Positions 1 through 8,923 of a DNA stretch of 39,955 nucleotides are shown here, piece by piece. The DNA lies in contig ACOK01000005.1 of assembly GCA_000174895.1 (NCBI GenBank), forward strand, positions 11,332 through 51,286, in the 5' to 3' direction. Numbering within the stretch: the stretch's first letter is position 1; each line of letters opens with the position of its first letter. Position numbers and translations under genes: made by a program. Source of the DNA: Ruminococcus flavefaciens FD-1. Lineage in GTDB: Bacteria > Bacillota > Clostridia > Oscillospirales > Ruminococcaceae. The notes under the pieces are model-generated. The model did not search any database. It saw nothing but the letters and a program-made list of their open reading frames with translations, and was not told where the DNA came from.

Positions 1-57
1 AAAGGTTTCCCCCGATAAATACATATAAAGTTGCTATATGAGTACCACGGTTAAGGA
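1..57. repeat. Right half of a dispersed palindromic repeat, cut by the window edge
   Basis: These bases match the right arm of the palindromic element at 25942-26000: both read AAAGGTTT then CCCC, then GATAAAT, then a TATAAA-containing segment, then GTAC and GGTTA. The window starts inside what would be the small hairpin of the full copy. The match is imperfect, as expected for diverged copies of one repeat family. It lies just past the stop codon of the anti-sigma gene, so it may also help end that transcript. The boundary near 57 is approximate. Confidence 0.65.
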
Positions 58-70
58 GGCACTTTTGGTT

Positions 71-1816
71 TTATATCGGTTTGAATACAAGTGTATCGTT
101 TTCAATGGCGAGTTTGCCTTTTTCTCCGTTAGCTGACAAAGGTGCCCAACCAATATTAGCGCTTTGCTTGTTTACGAAAAGTTCGCCGTTTTCCATGAAA
201 AGGAAGTAATCTATTTCATCCATTCTTCCCTCAAGCTCATAATGTCTGTCATTTTTGATATCGTATACGCCAACTCTTGTATCTATGATACCGCTGCCTA
301 TACTAAGTGATGAACATATCTCAGGATAGCCGTCGCCGTTGAGATCGGTAAAAAATGCGCTCCATAGAGGCATACCGCCGAGAGTGATAATCTTCTCGCC
401 GTTTCGCTCTAACATTATGCCTGATTCGTTCATGCCGTTCCATGTAAAGACGATATCGGGAAATGCAGATATAATAATCTTTTCGTAATAATCGTGCATC
501 GAAACATTTGACTCCAAAAAGTTGTTCCAGCACCATACTTCGCCGTTTCCAACTTCAACATAACGTGGTTCATCACGGTTAGTGACTGAATATAGGAAAC
601 GGTTTATATTGTCGCTGCTGCCTTCACAGATATAGCTTTCACCGTTGATTATCAGATAGTCGCCGATTATGCTGATGTTGGTCTCTCTCTGCTGGAGTGG
701 ACCTACACCGTAGTAGCTGATATTGATATCATAGCGGTTCAGGCTGAGAACTTCGTATCCGCTGTCCTTTCTGAGAAGATTCCTGTCTTTCAGAAGACTT
801 ACTAAACTCTTGACCTCAGGATAAGAAAGTTCTGTGCTCTTGCCTGATGAGGATGTTACCTGTATCCTGCTTACAGAATCCGGATGTATCTCCTTATAGA
901 GCATTTCCTTATCCTTCAGCACCTGTTCAGAATTTATAAACTCATTGATATCTTCATAGCGGATATCGATATGCTCACCGTTCATAGGCGCATCTGTGCC
1001 TTTGTAAAGCCATATCTTGTCGGGCGCTTTCGGCGGAACTCCCATCACATAGAGAGTATAGCCATCAAGAATATTATACTTGTAGATGTATATTCCCGAA
1101 CCTACGTCCTCGCCGATATAGGGGTCAAAGTCTGACCATGTAAGTGCGCTGCCTTTCGATGCAAGAGCTATAACGTCTTTAAGCTTCATATGCTGAGAAT
1201 TTTTTGCAACAGGCGGAGTTGTTGTCGTCTTTACAGTTGTGGTTTTCTTCGCTGTGGTTGATTTAGGAGAAGTAGTTCTGGCAGATGAATTATTGCCCGT
1301 AGTATTTTTCGATGAACTTCTTCCCGCAGCTGACGGCTCGGTCGGATGAGTACCTGTTTCGTTCACTGATACTCCCCTGTTGTCCGCAGTTACGGTAGTT
1401 GACTTATCCTCAGACTTTTTTGCCGCCGATGTTGTCGATCTCTTTTTGTCTGATGATCTTACAGTTTCCGTCAGTGTAGATTCCTCGGTAGCGGCATCCG
1501 TTGTTTTCATTGTTGTAATTGCAGTTTCTGCCTGTATCTCGCTGTCATCCGGAACTGCCGGCTTGCCGTGGCGGTGAAGGAGAAATCCTCCTGAGCCTAT
1601 TCCGCCCAGAAGAAGAACAATTGATGCAGCTGCCATTATCCTTTTCCAATGGCCGATATGGTAAGATTCTACACCGGAAACAGCATCCGTATCAATTTCG
1701 GAGGCAATATTGTCTGCTTCGGGCGGTAATGTCTGCAAAAACTCATCATCTTCGGCTTCTTTGATAAGATCGTCGTCGATCATGTTCATGGCTTCAATGA
1801 ATTTGTACTCATTCAT
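71..1816 (-). CDS. Membrane-anchored anti-sigma-like protein with Thr-rich linker and FG-GAP-like motif
   Basis: This 581-residue protein probably restrains the ECF sigma factor encoded just upstream and senses something outside the cell. Residues 1-57 are acidic and cytoplasmic and carry MIDDDLIKEAE, a motif style I associate with clostridial ECF anti-sigma proteins. One membrane helix follows at about residues 59-80. Residues 90-205 are a Ser/Thr/Lys-rich linker. The rest is an extracytoplasmic region without cysteine-rich or enzyme motifs; near its end FTDLNGDGYPE resembles an FG-GAP/VCBS calcium-binding repeat. Its ATG overlaps the sigma stop codon as ATGA, so the two are translationally coupled. 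The anti-sigma role is inferred from context and topology; the ligand is unknown. Confidence 0.75.
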   Translation of the reverse strand: MNEYKFIEAMNMIDDDLIKEAEDDEFLQTLPPEADNIASEIDTDAVSGVESYHIGHWKRIMAAASIVLLLGGIGSGGFLLHRHGKPAVPDDSEIQAETAITTMKTTDAATEESTLTETVRSSDKKRSTTSAAKKSEDKSTTVTADNRGVSVNETGTHPTEPSAAGRSSSKNTTGNNSSARTTSPKSTTAKKTTTVKTTTTPPVAKNSQHMKLKDVIALASKGSALTWSDFDPYIGEDVGSGIYIYKYNILDGYTLYVMGVPPKAPDKIWLYKGTDAPMNGEHIDIRYEDINEFINSEQVLKDKEMLYKEIHPDSVSRIQVTSSSGKSTELSYPEVKSLVSLLKDRNLLRKDSGYEVLSLNRYDINISYYGVGPLQQRETNISIIGDYLIINGESYICEGSSDNINRFLYSVTNRDEPRYVEVGNGEVWCWNNFLESNVSMHDYYEKIIISAFPDIVFTWNGMNESGIMLERNGEKIITLGGMPLWSAFFTDLNGDGYPEICSSLSIGSGIIDTRVGVYDIKNDRHYELEGRMDEIDYFLFMENGELFVNKQSANIGWAPLSANGEKGKLAIENDTLVFKPI

Positions 1817-2364
1817 ACATCATACCCCTCTTTCTTCAGATAATCCTTCAGTTTCATACGTGTGCGGTAAAGATTTGTGCCTACAGTTTTCTCGTTCATG
1901 TTAAACTTTTCTGCGATCTTAGAAAGCGGATCACCGTACCAGTAACGTCTTACAAAAATTTTTCGGTTCTTTTCGTCTTGTTCTCTGAGAAAACTGCTTA
2001 TCAGTTCTGCAAGCTTTTCCGTTGTGATATCATTTCCACGTTCATCAGGAATGCAGTCAGCTACCTCTTCCAGTGAAACAGCAAACTGCGGATTCCGCTT
2101 ATCGGCGGAATTGTACTTCAGCTTATCGACAGCCTTGTTTTTGACTATACGGCAAAGGTAGGTCTTCAGGTCATCGGGAGTGTCGGGCGGAATATTTTTC
2201 CAAATCACAAAAAAAGCTGAGTTTACGCATTCTTCCACATCTTCGTGCTGCGAGAGGATATTGCCTGCGATATACGAACAAAGCCTGCTGTATTTGCTTT
2301 TCAGTTCGTCGAGTGCTTTTTCATTTCGGTCAAACAGCATATTAATAATCAATGCATCATCCAT
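1813..2364 (-). CDS. ECF-type RNA polymerase sigma factor
   Basis: The 183-residue protein has the two-domain layout of group IV sigma factors. Region 2 (about residues 10-75) includes HEDVEECVNSAFFVIWKNIP, and region 4 (about 125-180) includes the helix-turn-helix IAEKFNMNEKTVGTNLYRTR. A short acidic linker joins them and there is no region 3. It should direct polymerase to a small regulon, probably including its own promoter. The start at 2364 follows an AAAGGGGG ribosome site. The stop overlaps the next start by four bases, the usual sigma/anti-sigma arrangement. The exact ECF group cannot be set by eye. Confidence 0.88.
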   Translation of the reverse strand: MDDALIINMLFDRNEKALDELKSKYSRLCSYIAGNILSQHEDVEECVNSAFFVIWKNIPPDTPDDLKTYLCRIVKNKAVDKLKYNSADKRNPQFAVSLEEVADCIPDERGNDITTEKLAELISSFLREQDEKNRKIFVRRYWYGDPLSKIAEKFNMNEKTVGTNLYRTRMKLKDYLKKEGYDV

Positions 2365-2410
2365 GATCTGTTCCCCCTTTCGTAAGACGTTGACCCCTTC
2401 TACTAATATA

Positions 2411-2436
2411 GTCGAATTAAAATGGATAATATTTCA
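2411..2436 (-). promoter_or_regulatory. Candidate ECF-type autoregulatory promoter
   Basis: Read on the minus strand there is TGAAAT (2436-2431), exactly 16 bases, then CGAC (2414-2411), about 46 bases before the sigma start codon. This resembles Bacillus ECF promoters (SigW/SigX type: TGAAAC or TGTAAC, 16-17 bases, CGTA or CGAC). ECF genes often drive their own transcription. No good sigma-A promoter is visible in the same gap. The motif is short, so this is a candidate only. Confidence 0.45.
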
Positions 2437-2444
2437 GATATCCG

Positions 2445-2481
2445 AAAAAAAATTATGCTCCCGTTTTTCAGGGAGCATAAT
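2445..2481 (-). terminator. Rho-independent terminator at the end of the long cobalamin-containing unit
   Basis: On the minus strand, just after the DUF2130 stop codon, an 11-bp stem (ATTATGCTCCC paired with GGGAGCATAAT, loop of 8) is followed by a run of seven to eight T. The position closes the leftward run of genes before the independent sigma gene. Confidence 0.9.
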
Positions 2482-2484
2482 ACA

Positions 2485-3984
2485 TTACTCTATTGAGAGA
2501 TCACCGTTATTTTCAAGTTCTTCAAACATCTGCATCATTGTGGAGTTGTCCTTGGCAAGAGCTTTTATTGTAAGCTGGTTCTGTGCCTTATCATTGGCAA
2601 GGCGAAGATTATTCAGCGACTTCTGAAGATTTTCCTTGACCTTGTTCAGATGATCTATGGTCTTGTCTATTTCCTCAATGGCAGTATTGAACTGCTTGCT
2701 TGCGGTAGAGTAGTTCTTTGAAAATGCAGTTTTGAAGTTCTCGATACGTTCTTCAAAATGAGTAATATCGATCTCCTGATTCTTTATATCGTTGAGCTGC
2801 CTTTTGTAATCCATAGAATTCATTGCGGCATTTCGCAGAATAGTTATCATCGGGATAAAGAACTGCGGACGGATGACGTACATCTTTTCATAGTCATAGG
2901 AAACGTCCACGATGCCCTGATTATAGAGTTCGCTTTCCGCTTCAAGCATCGACACAAGCACAGCGTATTCGCAGTTTTTATTTTTTCTGTCCTTGTCCAG
3001 TTTTGCAAAGAAATCCTCATTCTTATGTTTTGTGGAGGTTGTGTCCATTTCGTTCTTCATCTCGAACATGATGGAGATTATCTCATTGCCGTCATCGTCG
3101 CATTCACGGTATATGTAATCACCCTTGCTGCCTTCCTTGACTTCGTTGTCTTTTCTGAAATCGGCATTTCTGAAAGCAGCGGCACGTATCATATTGAACG
3201 AATTTTCACAGTGCTGTTCCAGAGTTTCACCTACCATTTTAGTGGACATTCTCGTTTTCAGATCCTTATAGTATTCGAGAGTCTCCTGCTGTGCTTTAAG
3301 CTGTGCTTCGTACTCGGCTTTCTGGGTATCACGCTGCTTTTCTATCTCTGAAACGGCTTCTTTAAGGGCAATTTCGCCTTCAAGCTTTGCTTTGGCAAGT
3401 TCACCGTCAAGCCGGACAAGATCCTCGTTTTTTCTGAAAAGAGCTTCATTGCTTGCGGCCAGTTTCTCCTCATATTTCTGCTTTTCGTCATTTACAGCCT
3501 TAGTCACTGCCATTTCCATGCGTTCGCTGTTCTGCTTTGCGTCGGATTCGAGCTGCTGAATTTTCATATTGAGTTCACTTATCTGACTTTCCTTGTCAGC
3601 TACCGCCTTTGCCACTTCATTTTCAGTAACAAGAGCTCCGGATTCTTCAATGTTTTTCAGCTGTTCGTTAAGCTTGACGATCTCGCTTTCCTTTTCAGCA
3701 ATTGCCTTCTGAAGCACCATATCGAACTCCATCTCATTCTTACCGATAGACGCTTTTGCCTGTTCGAGTTCAAGCTGTAATCTGCCTATTTCGTCGTTTT
3801 TCTCGGCCATCGCCTTGTTCAGATTCAGCTCATTTTCTTTTCTGCCCGATTCCTCGATCATCTCGATCCTGCTTTTAAGTTCACGCTCGAATTCCTCAGT
3901 CCGCACCTGACTGAGGATGGCAGAATACCCCGCTTCATCAACGGAAAAAACCTGACCGCAATTAGGACACTTTATCTCATTCAT
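2485..3984 (-). CDS. DUF2130 family coiled-coil protein with N-terminal zinc-finger-like motif
   Basis: The 499-residue protein begins with IKCPNCGQVFSV, a CxxC motif that may be half of a small metal site. A long Glu/Lys/Gln-rich coiled coil follows (about residues 25-240). Then comes a globular domain with the features of DUF2130: YKDLKTRMSTKMVGETLEQHCE, DFRKDNEVKEGSKGDYIYRE and IMFEMKNEMDTTSTKHKNEDFFAKLD, reported here only as motifs. The D-x(n)-E-x-K pattern in that domain recalls PD-(D/E)XK nuclease folds; that is my inference. A second helical region ends the protein. The ATG has AAAGGAG upstream and lies 14 bases after the ABC-F gene, so the two are probably co-transcribed. Cellular function is unknown. 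Confidence 0.85.
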   Translation of the reverse strand: MNEIKCPNCGQVFSVDEAGYSAILSQVRTEEFERELKSRIEMIEESGRKENELNLNKAMAEKNDEIGRLQLELEQAKASIGKNEMEFDMVLQKAIAEKESEIVKLNEQLKNIEESGALVTENEVAKAVADKESQISELNMKIQQLESDAKQNSERMEMAVTKAVNDEKQKYEEKLAASNEALFRKNEDLVRLDGELAKAKLEGEIALKEAVSEIEKQRDTQKAEYEAQLKAQQETLEYYKDLKTRMSTKMVGETLEQHCENSFNMIRAAAFRNADFRKDNEVKEGSKGDYIYRECDDDGNEIISIMFEMKNEMDTTSTKHKNEDFFAKLDKDRKNKNCEYAVLVSMLEAESELYNQGIVDVSYDYEKMYVIRPQFFIPMITILRNAAMNSMDYKRQLNDIKNQEIDITHFEERIENFKTAFSKNYSTASKQFNTAIEEIDKTIDHLNKVKENLQKSLNNLRLANDKAQNQLTIKALAKDNSTMMQMFEELENNGDLSIE

Positions 3985-3998
3985 AATAAATTTCTCCT

Positions 3999-5795
3999 TT
4001 AAACCTCGATCATCTCGCCTCGTTCGATCCTTTCGGCGAGATCATTCAGATATACCCATCTTTCCATTTTTTCTGCAAGTTCATTTTCAAGTTCCGCTTT
4101 CTTATCCGAAAGCTCCTGAAGCTTGACATAATCTGATGAATTGGATGCAATTGCTTTTTCGGTGTCAGCTATATCCTGTTCAAGCTTTTCGATATCCTCA
4201 TCTATTGTGGCATACTCACGCTGTTCCTTGAATGAAAATTTAAGTTTGGTAAGTCCGCTGTAGGAGCGCTCTTTCTTTTCGGCTTTCTTCTTGGGTTTAT
4301 AGTCTGAATCGCCGCTTGAACGGACATTAGCTGCATAATCCGAATAATTTCCATTATAGCGGATACACTGTCCGTCCTTGAATTCAAATATCTCAGTTGC
4401 CATTCTGTCAAGGAAGTATCGGTCATGAGATACCGCAAGAACTGCACCTGCAAAGTTGTCGAGGTACTCCTCAAGAATGGTAAGTGTAGCAATATCAAGA
4501 TCATTGGTAGGCTCGTCGAGAAGAAGGATATTCGGTGCTTCCATCAGGATTTTCAGCAGATAAAGCCTTTTTCTTTCGCCGCCCGAAAGCTTCTCTATGC
4601 GGTTCCACTGAAGCTCGGGAGTAAACAGGAAGCGCTCAAGCATCTGTGATGCTGTGACAGTACCCTCCGGAGTCTGTATCCTGTCGGCAGTTTCCCTTAT
4701 GTATTCGATGACTTTCTGCGTCGGATCCATACTCTCACATTCCTGTGAAAAATAGCCGATCTTTACAGTATCGCCGATGATAATATTGCCGCTGTCAGGA
4801 GTGATCTGGCCTATCAGCATTTTCAGGAACGTACTTTTTCCTGCACCGTTATGTCCGACAATTCCTATTCTTGCGTCACGGGAAATGATGTAGGAAAAGT
4901 CTGTTATAAGCGGTGTATCGCCGATTTTTTTACTGATGTTCTCGATCTCTATAGTCTTTTTGCCAAGTCTTGAAGATACCGACTGTAACTGTACTTTTTC
5001 AGTTTCCACAGGGATATCCCTGTTTTTCAGAGCCTCAAAACGCTCTATCCTGTCTTTTGATTTAGTGCCTCTTGCCCTTGGTCCACGGCTTATCCATTCA
5101 AGTTCACGCCTGTATGCCGCTCTGTTCTTGCGTTCAGCAGCTTCTGCGTCTGCTTCACGCTGAGCTTTATATGCAACGTAATCGCTGTAATTGCCCTCGC
5201 AGGAATAGATCTTTCCCTTGTCCACTTCAACGATGGTCCTGCATATCTTATCAAGGAAATAACGGTCATGTGTTACCATAACTATCGCTCCCTTGTATCG
5301 CATCAGCATATCTTCAAGAAGCTGTGCTGTCTCGTTGTCGATATGGTTTGTAGGCTCATCAAGCAACAATACGTCGCTGGGCTGGATAAGTGCCGCCGCA
5401 ATTCCTGCACGTCTTCTTTCACCGCCGGATAGCTGTGATATGTCACGCTCAACATCGGGGACTCCCATTTTATCAAGTATAGACCTTGCCTCGAATTCCT
5501 TGGATGTCATAAGGTCAGCCGGAAGATGCGCCATAACCTGTTCAAGGACTGTGCCGTGGTCATCAAATTCGGGGATCTGCGGAAGGTAAGATATCATTAT
5601 TCCGTTTGTACGGATAACATCTCCGCTGTCAGGATATTCCGCACCTGCGAGAATTTTCAGGAGAGTGGATTTACCTGTGCCGTTTATTCCGACAATACCG
5701 ACTTTATCTCCTTCATTGAGAAAGAAGGAAACATCGTCAAGCACCTTTCTTTCCATGTACGTTTTAGATATATTATTCGCTGACAGTAATATCAT
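3999..5795 (-). CDS. ABC-F family ATPase (Uup-like)
   Basis: This soluble protein of 598 residues has two ABC ATPase domains and no membrane segments, as expected of ABC-F translation factors that bind the ribosome E site. Visible motifs are Walker A GINGTGKST (residues 36-44) and GHNGAGKST, signatures LSGGERRR and LSGGERKR, and Walker B LLLDEPTNH and LLLDEPTND. A basic inter-domain linker with RRELEWISRGPRARGTKSK and a C-terminal coiled coil (about 520-595) point to the Uup type rather than EttA. The ATG overlaps the cbiC stop as ATGA with AAGGAG upstream, so it rides at the tail of the cobalamin genes. No role in cobalamin synthesis is implied by the family. Confidence 0.92.
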   Translation of the reverse strand: MILLSANNISKTYMERKVLDDVSFFLNEGDKVGIVGINGTGKSTLLKILAGAEYPDSGDVIRTNGIMISYLPQIPEFDDHGTVLEQVMAHLPADLMTSKEFEARSILDKMGVPDVERDISQLSGGERRRAGIAAALIQPSDVLLLDEPTNHIDNETAQLLEDMLMRYKGAIVMVTHDRYFLDKICRTIVEVDKGKIYSCEGNYSDYVAYKAQREADAEAAERKNRAAYRRELEWISRGPRARGTKSKDRIERFEALKNRDIPVETEKVQLQSVSSRLGKKTIEIENISKKIGDTPLITDFSYIISRDARIGIVGHNGAGKSTFLKMLIGQITPDSGNIIIGDTVKIGYFSQECESMDPTQKVIEYIRETADRIQTPEGTVTASQMLERFLFTPELQWNRIEKLSGGERKRLYLLKILMEAPNILLLDEPTNDLDIATLTILEEYLDNFAGAVLAVSHDRYFLDRMATEIFEFKDGQCIRYNGNYSDYAANVRSSGDSDYKPKKKAEKKERSYSGLTKLKFSFKEQREYATIDEDIEKLEQDIADTEKAIASNSSDYVKLQELSDKKAELENELAEKMERWVYLNDLAERIERGEMIEV

Positions 5796-6442
5796 ATGTC
5801 ATTCTCCTTTATTTCTGATATCGCCTTATACATAAGGGCATTGCATATCGCCGCAGCCACATTGCTGCCTCCTTTGCGTCCCCTTGCAACTATACATGGA
5901 ACACCGCTTTCTATTATCATTTCCTTTGACTGCACCACATTTACGAATCCAACTGGTGCACCTATAACAAGCTGTGGAATAAAGCTTTTATCTCTGATAT
6001 GGTCGCACAGCCTCACAAGTGCTGTGGGGGCGTTTCCGACAGCGTAAATCACTGGTTCGCAAATTGAAGCCGCTTTGTCAACAGATGCAGAAGCACGGGT
6101 CGTGCCATTTGCTTTGGCAGTTTCGGCTATGTCCTCGTCTGCCATGAAGCATTCCACACGGCATCCCAGCTGAGACAGAGCTTTTTTATTTATGCCGGAT
6201 CTGGCCATGTTTGTATCAGTCACGATAACTGCGCCGTTTTTCAGCAATTCCATTGCTTTCTTCATGACGCCGTCGGAGAAGTACAGATTGTCTGCGTAGT
6301 CAAAATCAGCTGTTGTGTGTATAGCTCTTATCACCACGGGGCGTATTTCCACGGGGATGGATTTATCTCCAAGCTCTGACTGTATTATCTCAAAGCTTCT
6401 CTTTTCAATATCGGCAGGAAGTACGTATTCAAGTTCCATCAT
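5792..6442 (-). CDS. cbiC: Cobalt-precorrin-8 methylmutase CbiC
   Basis: CbiC moves the C-11 methyl group of cobalt-precorrin-8 to C-12, giving cobyrinic acid. The 216-residue length is normal. The motif IRAIHTTADFDYADNL contains the expected catalytic histidine (H42), and the conserved segments TDTNMARSG, VGNAPTAL, IGAPVGFVNVVQSKE and RKGGSNVAAAICNAL are all present. ATG at 6442 overlaps the cbiP stop. A second ATG follows directly, so the start is uncertain by one codon. Confidence 0.95.
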   Translation of the reverse strand: MMELEYVLPADIEKRSFEIIQSELGDKSIPVEIRPVVIRAIHTTADFDYADNLYFSDGVMKKAMELLKNGAVIVTDTNMARSGINKKALSQLGCRVECFMADEDIAETAKANGTTRASASVDKAASICEPVIYAVGNAPTALVRLCDHIRDKSFIPQLVIGAPVGFVNVVQSKEMIIESGVPCIVARGRKGGSNVAAAICNALMYKAISEIKENDI

Positions 6443-7905
6443 ATTCCCCTTTCGATTATATCATAAACCTTCGCCATATCAATACTATTCCTTATGGCAT
6501 CGGCAAGAATGTCGAACTGCTGTTCTTTGTATTTTCTGCGGTCTGTCACTCCGCCCATGTATTCAAGTCCTCTTGCTTCAAACAGCATTTTCACTATCTT
6601 CTCTGAGACCTGTTCATCGTCAAAAATGCCGTGAATGTAGCATCCACAAACATTATCCTTCACACATCCGCCTTTGTCAAGAAGTGCATTTCCTTCGATC
6701 ATAGTTTCACCCATATGTATCTCATATCCCTCATAACGGGAACCGCTGAGAAAGCCGAATGTTCCTTCAATATCATTGAATTTACCGTTAGTTCGCACCT
6801 GAGTTTTTTCCTCATTGAAAACAGTTTTGCAGTCAAGCATTCCCATGCCGCTTATACTGCCTCCGCCCTCGGTATTATGAGGGTCGGATATGGACTTACC
6901 AAGCATCTGAAATCCTCCGCATATACCGAAAACAGGAGTCCCTTTCTGAGCACACTTCTTTATCATTGCTTCCATTCCGCTTTCCCGAAGCCATTTCATA
7001 TCGCTGATACTGCTTTTAGTGCCCGGAATGATTATCATGTCAGCATTTTCAAGTTCGCTGTAGCGGGCAGCATACTGTACAGCTACTCCATCATACTGGC
7101 TGAAAACGTCAAAGTCTGTGAAGTTGGACATCCTTGGCAGTTTTACTACAGCAATATTTACTATACCCTGCTTGTTTTTTTCAAGCTTGACCGAAAGGCT
7201 GTCCTCATCCTCGATATCACAGCGGATATACGGTACAACACCCAGTACGTCAACTCCGCCACGCTGTTCAAGTATGGCAGTACCGCTTTCAAACAGCGAT
7301 ATATCGCCACGGAATTTGTTGACAACAAGGCCTTTGACCATAGCCCTTTCATCGGGAGCAAAAAGGTCGAGAGTCCCCAGAAGCTGAGGGAAAATGCCTC
7401 CCCTGTCTATATCCCCCACAAGTATAACAGGCGACTCCGCAATTTTAGCCATGCCCATATTCACGATATCGTCAGACAGCAGATTAAGTTCAACAGGACT
7501 GCCTGCACCCTCGATCACGATAATATCATTTTCGGCGGAAAGCTTGTCATAGGCGTTCTTGATCTGAGGGATAAGCTGCTTTTTGTTTCTGAAATATTCG
7601 GAAGCTGTCATGTTTCCGAGAGGTCTGCCGTTTACAATGACCTGAGACCCAACATCAGTTGTAGGCTTCAGAAGTACGGGATTCATCAGCACAGATGGCT
7701 CTGCACCTGCCGCTTCTGCCTGCATAGCCTGTGCCCTGCCTATCTCATGGCCATCGGCGGTTATATACGAATTCAGCGCCATATTCTGCGATTTGAACGG
7801 AACGCATTTATAGCCGTCCTGCATAAATATCCTGCAAAGCCCTGCGGCAAAAAAGCTTTTTCCGGCGTTGGACATCGTTCCCTGTATCATTATAGGTTTA
7901 GCCAT
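6439..7905 (-). CDS. cbiP: Cobyric acid synthase CbiP
   Basis: CbiP is the glutamine-dependent amidotransferase that amidates the b, d, e and g side chains of adenosylcobyrinic acid a,c-diamide. The N-terminal half is a dethiobiotin-synthetase-like ATPase with GTMSNAGKSFFAAGLCR and NMALNSYIT. The C-terminal half is a class I glutaminase domain with FGICGGFQMLGKS, whose Cys is the nucleophile, plus GYEIHMGET and GCYIHGIFD. Length of 488 residues is typical. The start at 7905 overlaps the cobD stop by eight bases. A long open frame on the opposite strand is a codon-bias shadow. Confidence 0.96.
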   Translation of the reverse strand: MAKPIMIQGTMSNAGKSFFAAGLCRIFMQDGYKCVPFKSQNMALNSYITADGHEIGRAQAMQAEAAGAEPSVLMNPVLLKPTTDVGSQVIVNGRPLGNMTASEYFRNKKQLIPQIKNAYDKLSAENDIIVIEGAGSPVELNLLSDDIVNMGMAKIAESPVILVGDIDRGGIFPQLLGTLDLFAPDERAMVKGLVVNKFRGDISLFESGTAILEQRGGVDVLGVVPYIRCDIEDEDSLSVKLEKNKQGIVNIAVVKLPRMSNFTDFDVFSQYDGVAVQYAARYSELENADMIIIPGTKSSISDMKWLRESGMEAMIKKCAQKGTPVFGICGGFQMLGKSISDPHNTEGGGSISGMGMLDCKTVFNEEKTQVRTNGKFNDIEGTFGFLSGSRYEGYEIHMGETMIEGNALLDKGGCVKDNVCGCYIHGIFDDEQVSEKIVKMLFEARGLEYMGGVTDRRKYKEQQFDILADAIRNSIDMAKVYDIIERGI

Positions 7906-8923
7906 TTCTCAGCCTCCTGAGTGCTTTGATAAGTAGTTCGTTTTCATTATGACGGCGAACGGCAACTCTGAAAAAGCCATTGCCAAGTCCGATATAATTT
8001 GAGCAGTTTCTGATGAGAAGTGCCTGTGAGAACAGCTTTTCATCGAGATCATCCTCGGCTTTGAACAGGATGTAATTCGCATCTGACGGATATACCTTCT
8101 CAACGTATTTATTTATCTCACTCATAAGATATTCCCGTTCTTTTTTTATATATGCCGCCGAATTTCTCAGATATTCCTCTTCGTAAAGCGCTGCCAGACC
8201 GCAAGCCTGTGCAGGTGAAGAAACACTCCAGAACTGACCTGTGGAAGCAGTTTTATCCGCTTTGCAAGTATCACCGAAAACTGCATAACCAAGCCGTATC
8301 CCGGGAATTGCATATATTTTGGTCATAGATCTGAGAATGACTACGTTCCCGTTGATGTAAGGCATTATCCCCTTGCTGTCGGTAAATCTAAGGAAAGACT
8401 CATCGCAGACAAGGAGGATATCACTTTTCAGGCATATCTCAGCTGTTTTTGCAAGAACGTCCTGTGAAACGGTTCTGCCTGTGGGATTATTCGGCGAACA
8501 TAAAAAGAAGATGTCCGCATCATGAAGCTTATCGATAAGTGAATGATCAACTTCAAAACCATTTTCCTCAGAAAGGAAATGCTCGGTAATTTCACATCCG
8601 CACTCCCTGAGTGCTTTGCTGTACTCACTGAAAGTCGGCACACATAAAAGTGCCCTGCGTGGACGGAATGCCTGAACTATTCGGTAGATGAGGTCATCAG
8701 CTCCGTTTCCGCAAACTATCTTTTCCGGGATCGTATTAAGCTTCTCAGCGATTTTTTCTCTCAGTTTCACACAATACGGATCGGGGTATCTTTCAATTTC
8801 CGACGCTGACTTAATAAACGCTTCACGCACACTTCGGGGCATCCCCATAGGATTTATATTCGCCGAAAAGTCCGTTAATCCGACTAATGAAAGCGGATTT
8901 CCTCCATGTTCGGTTATTTGCAT
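7898..8923 (-). CDS. cobD: Threonine-phosphate decarboxylase CobD (PLP-dependent)
   Basis: This type I PLP enzyme should decarboxylate L-threonine-O-3-phosphate to (R)-1-amino-2-propanol phosphate, which CbiB attaches to the corrin. The 341 residues include ANINPMG near the start, SPNNPTGR (143-150), the cofactor aspartate in LVCDESF (D174) and the Schiff-base lysine in SMTKIYAIPGIRLGY (K202). The fold is shared with histidinol-phosphate aminotransferase; position between cbiB and cbiP decides for CobD. The start codon overlaps the cbiB stop. Confidence 0.93.
   Translation of the reverse strand: MQITEHGGNPLSLVGLTDFSANINPMGMPRSVREAFIKSASEIERYPDPYCVKLREKIAEKLNTIPEKIVCGNGADDLIYRIVQAFRPRRALLCVPTFSEYSKALRECGCEITEHFLSEENGFEVDHSLIDKLHDADIFFLCSPNNPTGRTVSQDVLAKTAEICLKSDILLVCDESFLRFTDSKGIMPYINGNVVILRSMTKIYAIPGIRLGYAVFGDTCKADKTASTGQFWSVSSPAQACGLAALYEEEYLRNSAAYIKKEREYLMSEINKYVEKVYPSDANYILFKAEDDLDEKLFSQALLIRNCSNYIGLGNGFFRVAVRRHNENELLIKALRRLRNG

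Noticed and set aside
2758..3351. A 197-codon plus-strand frame opposite the DUF2130 gene
   Set aside because: It lies wholly within a real coiled-coil gene and its hydrophobic sequence is the antisense of Glu/Lys-rich codons.
6631..7920. A 429-codon open frame on the plus strand opposite cbiP
   Set aside because: It mirrors the strongly supported cbiP gene, has no ribosome site, and its translation shows no domain; it is a codon-bias shadow.
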